The notes beneath the pieces are model-generated. The model made no database searches and was not told the origin of the DNA. It worked only from the letters and a program-made list of their open reading frames with translations. Made by a program: the position numbers and the translations under genes. A stretch of DNA of 12,365 nucleotides from assembly GCA_900548135.1 (NCBI GenBank), contig URJC01000041.1, forward strand, positions 1 through 12,365. Reading direction: 5' to 3'. This DNA is from an uncultured Odoribacter sp. GTDB lineage: Bacteria; Bacteroidota; Bacteroidia; Bacteroidales; Marinifilaceae. Positions 1-6,737 of this stretch are shown in pieces. Numbering within the stretch: the first letter of the stretch is position 1; every line of letters starts with the position of its first letter.

Positions 1-885
1 AGCTCCTTCAGTAACCGCATGATTAAAAGTAGTCCAGTCAGACATCAGCAAACCGGTGAATCCCATTTGCCCCCGCAGGATATCATGATTCATAAACCGA
101 TTCATCGTTAAGGGTTCGCCATTATAAGAAGTATAAGAACACATCACACTCCCAACACCGGCATCAATAGCAGCCTGAAACGGAGGCAAGTATCTTTCCT
201 GCAAATCACGCAAAGAAAAATCAGTATTCTGATAATCGCGTCCCCCACGCAAAGCCCCGTACCCGGCAAAATGTTTTACACACGCCATCAATGTACTCTT
301 ATCTTCCAAACGTTCTCCTTGAAAACCTTTCACCCGTGCCGCAGCTAAAGCTGCTCCCAGATAAGTATCTTCGCCCGAAGTTTCCATAATCCTTCCCCAA
401 CGCGGATCATTCGAAATATCCACCATCGGGGCATATGTCAATTGTATTCCTGCTGCTGTAGCCTCCAGAGCTGCCAGTTCCGCCCCCTGCCGGACCATCT
501 CCCGATCCCAGCAACAGGACTCTGCCAAAGGTATCGGTAATATTGTACGATAACCGTGAATCACATCTTCATGAAACATCAAAGGTATTCCCAAACGACT
601 GTGTTTCAGTGCTTCCTCCTGTAAAGAACGATTCAAAGCTGCTCCGTTAGCTTTCAGAAAAGCACCCACTTCACCTCTACCAATAGCCAAACGCAAAATA
701 GAATCCTGTTGGGCATAATATGGCAACAAATTCAATTCTGCAATCTTTTCATCCAAAGTCATTCGTTCCAATAAATCTTCCACTCTGTTTTCTACCGACT
801 GATTCGCATCTTTATAATCCATCCGCCGTACACAAGATGCCAGCACCAAATACAAGATAACTGATAAATAAAATCTCAAATACAT
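1..885 (-). CDS. BglX-like GH3 beta-glycosidase lipoprotein, N-terminal 295 residues (3' end outside window)
   Basis: I translated this from the minus strand; the frame is open from an ATG at 885-883 to the window edge. The product begins with a hydrophobic segment and a lipobox ending LASC (Cys18), so it should be a lipoprotein of the periplasm or outer membrane. The rest is a GH3 (alpha/beta)8 barrel: RVEDLLERMTLDEK at 34-47, HEDVIHG at 105-111, DPRWGR and GEDTYLG at 160-177, KHF at 204-206, and the nucleophile motif MSDW with Asp283. GH3 enzymes of this subgroup release non-reducing-end beta-linked glucose or xylose with retention. The wording of the 101-125 segment resembles periplasmic BglX. 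The second domain carrying the acid/base is beyond the window, so substrate cannot be judged. It diverges from the regulator at 1254 and is paralogous in its N-terminus to the GH3 at 4131-6713. Confidence 0.93.
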   Translation of the reverse strand, partial: MYLRFYLSVILYLVLASCVRRMDYKDANQSVENRVEDLLERMTLDEKIAELNLLPYYAQQDSILRLAIGRGEVGAFLKANGAALNRSLQEEALKHSRLGIPLMFHEDVIHGYRTILPIPLAESCCWDREMVRQGAELAALEATAAGIQLTYAPMVDISNDPRWGRIMETSGEDTYLGAALAAARVKGFQGERLEDKSTLMACVKHFAGYGALRGGRDYQNTDFSLRDLQERYLPPFQAAIDAGVGSVMCSYTSYNGEPLTMNRFMNHDILRGQMGFTGLLMSDWTTFNHAVTEGA

Positions 886-917
886 AATTCTTAGTTCTTA
901 AAATAATCCTTTATTTA

Positions 918-925
918 CAAAAATA
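918..925 (-). promoter_or_regulatory. Candidate -7 element for the left GH3 gene
   Basis: On the minus strand this reads TATTTTTG, a full match to the Bacteroidetes -7 consensus TAnnTTTG. It lies about 33 bp upstream of the ATG at 885, giving a short leader. I see no clear TTTG -33 element at the expected distance, so the call rests on the -7 box and its position. Confidence 0.4.
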
Positions 926-1012
926 GAATAATAAAAACACTATTTTTTAATTTGCACAAAAAAGGATATACAAAAACTATTGTTTCTCAATATCATAAAC
1001 CTGTTATTCCGG

Positions 1013-1052
1013 TCTCAAATAAATTCACAATCTCATTTTCTATTATTTGAGA
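1013..1052. repeat. Perfect 10-bp inverted repeat in the divergent promoter region
   Basis: TCTCAAATAA at 1013-1022 is the exact reverse complement of TTATTTGAGA at 1043-1052, with a 20-bp spacer. The spacing (centre to centre 30 bp, about three helical turns) would suit a dimeric regulator binding one DNA face. It lies more than 100 bp upstream of the putative regulator promoter and about 90-130 bp upstream of the GH3 -7 box. It could also simply be a weak AT-rich hairpin. Confidence 0.5.
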
Positions 1053-1153
1053 TTCATTTTTCCATAGATCTGATCCTTTTAATAAAATCCCGAACATAAA
1101 ATTATATTAATCATGTTTTCTTCTCAGATCAAATTGGATTTATAAAAAAAAAG

Positions 1154-1161
1154 TATATTTG
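1154..1161 (+). promoter_or_regulatory. Candidate -7 element for the regulator gene
   Basis: TATATTTG matches TAnnTTTG exactly. It would start transcription near 1168 and leave a leader of roughly 85 nt before the ATG at 1254. The only -33-like sequence is a partial TTGG at 1134-1137, with a 16-bp spacer shorter than usual. Confidence 0.4.
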
Positions 1162-1253
1162 TATATAAAATCAAATTTCAGAGGCGTTAACTTAAATCAA
1201 GTTTTTTATACCGTTTTTGAATAAACCTGAATTTAATACCTGACTTTACAAAT

Positions 1254-4091
1254 ATGAAAATATATAAAACCGTTCTATTTCTCCTATTTGCCGGGAAGTT
1301 GACCAATATCTGTGCAATGGATTTCCTTCCGGATCTGGTACCGTTTCGCCATGATCAGGAGTTAAGTAACAGTAGCATCACTTCTATCACCCAGGATACC
1401 TCCGGGCAAATGTGGTTGAGCACTTCCAAACATTTATATAGTTTCGATGGTTATCAGGTCAACAAAATCACACTTCCCTCCCACCCAGCCATTACCACCT
1501 TATTAGAAATCCAATGTGTGTATAGCGACCGGGAGAATAAAATATGGTTAGGTCTAAGCAATGGTATTTGTCGTTATGATCAGGACAATAAAATTTTCCA
1601 ATATTATTTTCCTGAACCTGAAGACATGCTCAATATGAGTAATATTATATACCAGATTGTAGAAAACCCGGAAGGCACATTATTTTTCGCTACCCGCAAT
1701 GGTATTTTCAGTTTTGATAAATCCAGCAACCATCTGAAACGGATAGAGGCCTTTCCCTGGCACAAAGTATGCAGTGGTTACCGGAAAGAAGAACGTATCA
1801 CTTCAGCTCTGCATGTCACCTACAACCATATTTTATGGGGTGGAACCGAAGGAGATGGCTTATGGTATATTAACCTCAAAGACGGTAATAAACTTCATTT
1901 CCGGCACGAAGATCAAGTAACAGGTTCTTTGGGAGGAAATATCATACATACCATCTTTGAGGACCGCTTTGGAGTTATCTGGATAGGTACCGAGAATGGA
2001 TTAAGTTCATTCATTAAAGAAACATCCAGTTTCTCAAATATCCAAATTCACCCCTCACAGCCTGTTTTATCTATTTGCGAAACCGAAGAAAGTAATCTTC
2101 TGCTTGGAACTCCGGATGGATTTTATTGTTACAACAGGAAAAACAGAAAGGCCAATAAAATAGACCTTACCTCTTATCCTTCACTCACCCATAGCTCGAA
2201 TTATATCTCCGTCCTTCACAAAGACCGTTCCGGAGGTATCTGGATCGGTACCCGAAAAGGTCTGGTGCGTTATTATGCACCCCATGACTTTCTTCTCTTC
2301 AAACATAACGAATATAATGATAACGGACTTGCAGCTGATCCTGTTTACCTGCTGACAGCCGATCCGCAAGCTTCCGGTGTCTGGATTGGCCATGAAAAAG
2401 AATTCATCGATTTTTATCAACCTTCTACCAAAGTAATCAAACACTATCGTCTTCCCGCAGGCGATTACCAAATTCCTCTCACCGGATATATTACCCATAA
2501 CAATGACTTTTTGATTGGAACCAAGGGTGGTTTAGTCCGTTACAATCGGATCCGCGATTGCTTTGAACCCTGGAATTTTACTTATTGCGAACAAACTTTT
2601 GCCAATACTTACGCCATACTGCAGGACCGCCGGGGACGTTACTGGTTCGGCGTACTGGACATGGGCATTTACCAGGTTGACCCAAAAGAAAAGAATTGTA
2701 AACGTATCCCAATCAGCTACGAAAAGTCCCATAAAAACATTTATACTAATACTAAAATAATATACGAAGACAGACAAGGATATATTTGGATTGTCTTCTG
2801 GCGGGCAGGTATTATGCGTTACAATCCTGATACAGGGGAAGAAAAATTATTTACCCATGAAAATACGGGAGGCATGTTGCCCAACAACACAATCTGGTCA
2901 GTGAAAGAAGATCCCAGAGGGCGGATCATTATGGCAACAGCCGGTGGTGTTGCCATTTGGGATACAGCTCAAAAACAATTTACCGATACTGCTTTAGTAG
3001 CTCCTTTATCAGGAGAATCCATCGTAGGAATGGAACGCATGGATAGTGATTCTACCTGGTGGTTATCGACAACAAAAGGGATCATCCGTATAACCCCCTG
3101 GGATGGCAAAATACTCCATTACACAGAAGCTGACGGATTACAGGATAACGTATTCCATTATCAGGCCATCGCCAAACTGGATTCTTCGCTATTTTTCGGA
3201 GGTAACTACGGATTAAATATAATCACTCCACATACGACTTTTAAAAACAATTATATACCACATCCTTATATCACTTATATCACGCTTAATGGCCGGGAAA
3301 TCGACCCGGATGTTCTTCCTAAAAAGAACGATCTCCCCTATTTATCCCTGAAAAAAGGCGATAAAGCCGAAATATTTTTTTCTTCCTTTTCATTCTGTAA
3401 AGAATGGCGCAACCGGTATAGATACTGTTTCACCGGGGATACCCCCCATAGCTGGAGTCAACCCATAGCACAAAACAAGGTCGTCTTTATGCCTGACTGC
3501 CAGGGATCAACCTATTTCCATCTCACAGCTTCAAACTCCGAAGGTCTCTGGAGTCAGCCCCGTTCCTTACTTCTCATTGAGACCCGCAATCCTTGGCTGT
3601 CTCTATCTTTAATCGCAGGTTTGGTTTTCTTCGCTGGCCTAGGAATGATCTATTTCCGGAGAAATATCCACCGGCGAATGAAAGCCAAACGAATCAAACA
3701 AATCCGGAAAACACCCAAACCGCAGACCGATAGCCAAATCCTCCAACTCCAGGAAAAATTTAAGTTGTTGATGGAAGAAGAACAACTTTGGAAAAATAAA
3801 CGTTTCTCAAAAACAGAATTGGGAAGTCGCCTCAAACTGAATGAACAACAATTGACTCTTTTCCTGAAAAACAGCTATGGTAAAAGTTTCCCGGAACTGA
3901 TCAATCATTACCGGGTAGAAGCCGTAAAACGTAAAATGGAAGACCCGCAAAACAAAGACTATACGCTATTCGCATTGGGCGAAGAATGCGGTTTCAACTC
4001 CCGCAGTTCATTTTACCGGGTTTTTAAAGAATGTACAGGTATTACTCCCGCCGAATACCAGGAACGGTTAACGATGAATGCCAAACGATGA
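1254..4091 (+). CDS. Membrane one-component regulator: periplasmic propellers + Y_Y_Y + TM + AraC-type HTH (no kinase)
   Basis: The 945-residue product resembles hybrid two-component systems of Bacteroidetes PULs but lacks the phosphorelay. A signal/anchor segment spans about 1-21. From about 35 to 660 there are many Reg_prop repeats of the type D-x-x-G-x-I-W-I-G-T-x-x-G-L, clearest at 92-109, 237-253, 324-340, 458-476, 506-524 and 553-570; these build beta-propellers that bind oligosaccharides in the periplasm. A Y_Y_Y-like beta-sandwich covers about 695-776, and one membrane helix about 781-801 is followed by basic residues (cytoplasmic). After a short linker rich in charged residues, an AraC/XylS HTH fills about 840-937, with GEECGFNSRSSFYRVFK at 909-925. 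No HisKA, HATPase or receiver sequence fits in the roughly 40-residue linker. I infer that ligand binding acts directly on DNA binding, as in SusR-like membrane regulators, and that the targets are the flanking hydrolase genes. Confidence 0.93.
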   Translation: MKIYKTVLFLLFAGKLTNICAMDFLPDLVPFRHDQELSNSSITSITQDTSGQMWLSTSKHLYSFDGYQVNKITLPSHPAITTLLEIQCVYSDRENKIWLGLSNGICRYDQDNKIFQYYFPEPEDMLNMSNIIYQIVENPEGTLFFATRNGIFSFDKSSNHLKRIEAFPWHKVCSGYRKEERITSALHVTYNHILWGGTEGDGLWYINLKDGNKLHFRHEDQVTGSLGGNIIHTIFEDRFGVIWIGTENGLSSFIKETSSFSNIQIHPSQPVLSICETEESNLLLGTPDGFYCYNRKNRKANKIDLTSYPSLTHSSNYISVLHKDRSGGIWIGTRKGLVRYYAPHDFLLFKHNEYNDNGLAADPVYLLTADPQASGVWIGHEKEFIDFYQPSTKVIKHYRLPAGDYQIPLTGYITHNNDFLIGTKGGLVRYNRIRDCFEPWNFTYCEQTFANTYAILQDRRGRYWFGVLDMGIYQVDPKEKNCKRIPISYEKSHKNIYTNTKIIYEDRQGYIWIVFWRAGIMRYNPDTGEEKLFTHENTGGMLPNNTIWSVKEDPRGRIIMATAGGVAIWDTAQKQFTDTALVAPLSGESIVGMERMDSDSTWWLSTTKGIIRITPWDGKILHYTEADGLQDNVFHYQAIAKLDSSLFFGGNYGLNIITPHTTFKNNYIPHPYITYITLNGREIDPDVLPKKNDLPYLSLKKGDKAEIFFSSFSFCKEWRNRYRYCFTGDTPHSWSQPIAQNKVVFMPDCQGSTYFHLTASNSEGLWSQPRSLLLIETRNPWLSLSLIAGLVFFAGLGMIYFRRNIHRRMKAKRIKQIRKTPKPQTDSQILQLQEKFKLLMEEEQLWKNKRFSKTELGSRLKLNEQQLTLFLKNSYGKSFPELINHYRVEAVKRKMEDPQNKDYTLFALGEECGFNSRSSFYRVFKECTGITPAEYQERLTMNAKR

Positions 4092-4123
4092 ACGAAAGCA
4101 GAACTCCGCACTCGTTCATCGTT
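4084..4123. terminator. Hairpin at the convergent junction, probable shared terminator
   Basis: A 12-base arm at 4084-4095 is perfectly complementary to 4112-4123, with a 16-nt loop. The left arm overlaps the stop codon of the regulator (4089-4091), and the hairpin occupies the 39-bp gap before the oppositely oriented GH3 stop at 4131. That placement fits a bidirectional terminator. There is no long U-tract on either side (the plus side is T-rich but interrupted; the minus side has only TTT), so it may be weak or may work by blocking antisense read-through. Confidence 0.6.
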
Positions 4124-4130
4124 CCATATA

Positions 4131-6713
4131 TCATTCATTATTCCTCACCAACGTCACATGAATCACTTGTCTTCCTTCAAGAGCTATGATTTCAGGACGA
4201 TAATTCTGTCCCTGGACCCGTATAGTATCAGTTGACATAGCTTTTAACTGATATTGTCCGTGTATATCGGTAACAGCCTTCTTTTTTCCCACCTCCACCG
4301 TAATACCGGCCAGCGGATTTGCCTGTACATCACGGACAATCCCATGTACGTCCACCGGGACGGCCAGCCTGCCAACTGCCGTCTTATGGCCCTTTTCCTG
4401 GCGATTTATGATCACTTTTTTCTCTTTATCCCTTTCCACCGTAATTAATTTCTTGATCCGGATATCGTCCGAAGCACTTCCAATCTGCAATTCAAACGCT
4501 CCGGGTTCCACAACACGCTGCATCTTCTGATTGTACAAACACAACGAACTCACCGGAACCTTGATTTCCACAGCTACTTTTTCCCCTTGTGGTACACTCA
4601 CTTTAGAAAATCCCTTCAATTCATGAACCGGGGTAACCACACTGGACACCACATCACGGACATACAACTGGACTACTTCCCTTCCGTCACAATTCCCTGT
4701 ATTCCGCAGGGTTACAATTGTCCGGATCGTATCTTCCTGCCTATAGTCTTCTTTATCTGTTTCCAAGGACAGATAATCAAATTCCGTATAACTCAGTCCA
4801 TGCCCGAATGCCCATAATGCATCAGGTGAAGAAAATACATAATCTTTACCCGGTTTTCCCAGAGCACCAGGGCGTTTGTAAAATCCCTTATCCGTCGGAA
4901 GATAATTGTAGAAACAGGGTAAATGTCCGACACTTTTGGGGAAAGAATAATTCAACTTTCCTGAGGGATTTACTTTTCCGAATAAAATATCTGCTAATGC
5001 ATATCCTCCCTGTTCACCAGGATACCACTGTATCAATATTCCCGGAATGTGTTGCTTAACCCAAGGCATGGCAAAAGGTTTACCGGAGAGTAAAACAACA
5101 ATAACAGGTTTACCGGTAGCATATACGGCTTTAATCAATTCTTCCTGCACACCTGTCAGGGTAAGGTCGCTCAAATCAAAACCTTCCCCACAAGTAGCAT
5201 TACTATAATCACGGGCCAACGAAGCGCTGGCTGTTCCTACAACCACAATACTCACATCACTTTTACGGCTGGCAGCCACAGCTTCTCCGAATCCACTTTT
5301 ATCCATTGTAACCAGATCACATCCCGGAGCATAATTGATTTGCAACGTTTTTCCATATTGTTCCTGCAAAGCTTGCAGTAAAGTCACCCCGTCCCGATTA
5401 CTCCGGCTCCAGGTGTAATCTCCGAACTGTACCTGGGCAGCATTGGGTCCTATGACGGCAACAGACTTCAAACGTCCTGCTTCCAAAGGTAAAATTTTCC
5501 CTTCATTTTTCAGTAATACAACCGATTCTTCAGCAATTTTACGGGCCAAAGCAACATGTTCCGGACAATGCACCACCTCATCATACCGGGAAGTATCCGG
5601 ATAAGGACGATCAAATAACCCCATTGCAAATTTAGCCCTTAACACTCTTCTCACTGCCTCATCAATATGCCTGACCTCTAGTTCTCCAGCTTTCACCAAA
5701 TCCACCAGATTTGCATAACAATTATCCGAAGCTTCTACATCCAACCCTGCCATCAATGCCTGCCGGGCCGCATCTGCCCCATTTTGAGCCGTCTTATGGA
5801 AATAATTCAACATGCCGATAGCTCCCCAATCAGAATATACATATCCCTGAAATTTCCATTGTTTACGCAACAAATCAGTCATCAGATAAGCTGAAGAAGA
5901 ATTGGGTTCCTGATTCCAGGAATTATAAGACGACATCACAGCCCAAGGCTTGGTTTCCCGGACCACTGTCTCAAAAGGTTGTAAATACACAGACAACAAA
6001 TCTCTTTGTCCACAAGCCACAGAAGCCAGGTTTAACCCTCCTGCGGGACAAGCATGTGCTCCAAAATGTTTCAGCATAGGCGACACTCCCTGATCCAGGT
6101 ATCCCCTGACTTCGTTAACTCCCATCCGACTGACCAGATAAGGATCCTCACCAAAACATTCTTCAACCCGTCCCCAACGCAAATCCCGGACTACATCAAG
6201 CACCGGTGTCAGAGATTGCCGGATTCCCTGTACTTGTAATTCTTCTGCAATGGCTACCGTCATCCGGTAAGCCAAATCCGGATTGAACGTACTCCCCAAA
6301 GCAATAGCCTGAGGAAAAATGGTAGACCCTTCATGAACTGATCCGTGCAGGGATTCTGTTAATGGAAATACCGGTATCCCCAAACGGGTTTGCTTCATCA
6401 TATATTGCTGTATCTCCAGCATAAAACGGGCACATTCCTTTCCCGACAAAGTAATTCCCTCTACGCAGCCCATACTCCGGTCTGCCGTCATTTTCCGCAA
6501 TTTGGCCGTATCCAACCGATTGCCATCGGAGATGGCATAAGCATGCAAATGCCTCAATTGTGCCACTTTTTCGTCCAGCGTCATGCGTTCCAATAAATCT
6601 TCCACCCGTTGCCCGATTGGTAAGGAAGCATCCTTATATGCCATTTTATCGGATAAACCCGAACATCCCGCAAGCAACCACAGCATCCCTATCCATAAAT
6701 AAGTCTTTTTCAT
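4131..6713 (-). CDS. GH3 beta-glycosidase lipoprotein with C-terminal carboxypeptidase-regulatory-like domain
   Basis: The 860-residue product starts with a lipobox LLAGC (Cys17). The GH3 barrel covers about 30-370: ESLHG at 120-124, RWGR and GEDPYLV at 179-194, KHF at 215-217, and the nucleophile in YSDW (Asp295). The second alpha/beta domain follows at about 390-600; Glu510 in CGEGFDLSDL is the best acid/base candidate. An FnIII-like domain covers about 645-760 (GREVVQLYV, then HELKGF). The chain then continues with about 75 residues, 786-860, that read as a carboxypeptidase-regulatory-like beta-sandwich (G-I-V-R-D then PLAGITVEVG, ending IHVTLV); GH3 enzymes normally end after FnIII. The reaction should be retaining release of a terminal beta-linked sugar (glucose or xylose) from an oligosaccharide. 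It is the second gene of an operon, 24 bp after the GH95-like gene. Confidence 0.95.
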   Translation of the reverse strand: MKKTYLWIGMLWLLAGCSGLSDKMAYKDASLPIGQRVEDLLERMTLDEKVAQLRHLHAYAISDGNRLDTAKLRKMTADRSMGCVEGITLSGKECARFMLEIQQYMMKQTRLGIPVFPLTESLHGSVHEGSTIFPQAIALGSTFNPDLAYRMTVAIAEELQVQGIRQSLTPVLDVVRDLRWGRVEECFGEDPYLVSRMGVNEVRGYLDQGVSPMLKHFGAHACPAGGLNLASVACGQRDLLSVYLQPFETVVRETKPWAVMSSYNSWNQEPNSSSAYLMTDLLRKQWKFQGYVYSDWGAIGMLNYFHKTAQNGADAARQALMAGLDVEASDNCYANLVDLVKAGELEVRHIDEAVRRVLRAKFAMGLFDRPYPDTSRYDEVVHCPEHVALARKIAEESVVLLKNEGKILPLEAGRLKSVAVIGPNAAQVQFGDYTWSRSNRDGVTLLQALQEQYGKTLQINYAPGCDLVTMDKSGFGEAVAASRKSDVSIVVVGTASASLARDYSNATCGEGFDLSDLTLTGVQEELIKAVYATGKPVIVVLLSGKPFAMPWVKQHIPGILIQWYPGEQGGYALADILFGKVNPSGKLNYSFPKSVGHLPCFYNYLPTDKGFYKRPGALGKPGKDYVFSSPDALWAFGHGLSYTEFDYLSLETDKEDYRQEDTIRTIVTLRNTGNCDGREVVQLYVRDVVSSVVTPVHELKGFSKVSVPQGEKVAVEIKVPVSSLCLYNQKMQRVVEPGAFELQIGSASDDIRIKKLITVERDKEKKVIINRQEKGHKTAVGRLAVPVDVHGIVRDVQANPLAGITVEVGKKKAVTDIHGQYQLKAMSTDTIRVQGQNYRPEIIALEGRQVIHVTLVRNNE

Positions 6714-6737
6714 ATTAGCTCTATTTTTACAATCGTT

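Larger units (their letters stand above)
886..1253. promoter_or_regulatory. Divergent AT-rich regulatory region between GH3 and the regulator gene
   Basis: This 368-bp gap has no credible gene on either strand. It separates two divergent genes, so it must hold both start signals. It contains a Bacteroidetes-style -7 box for each direction (918-925 minus, 1154-1161 plus), a perfect 10-bp inverted repeat (1013-1022 with 1043-1052), and four direct copies plus one inverted copy of the pentamer TCTCA (985, 1013, 1031, 1122; inverted at 1048-1052). These repeats are plausible operator material for the AraC-type regulator encoded next door, but that is inference; the region is very AT-rich and short repeats arise easily. 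Confidence 0.6.
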
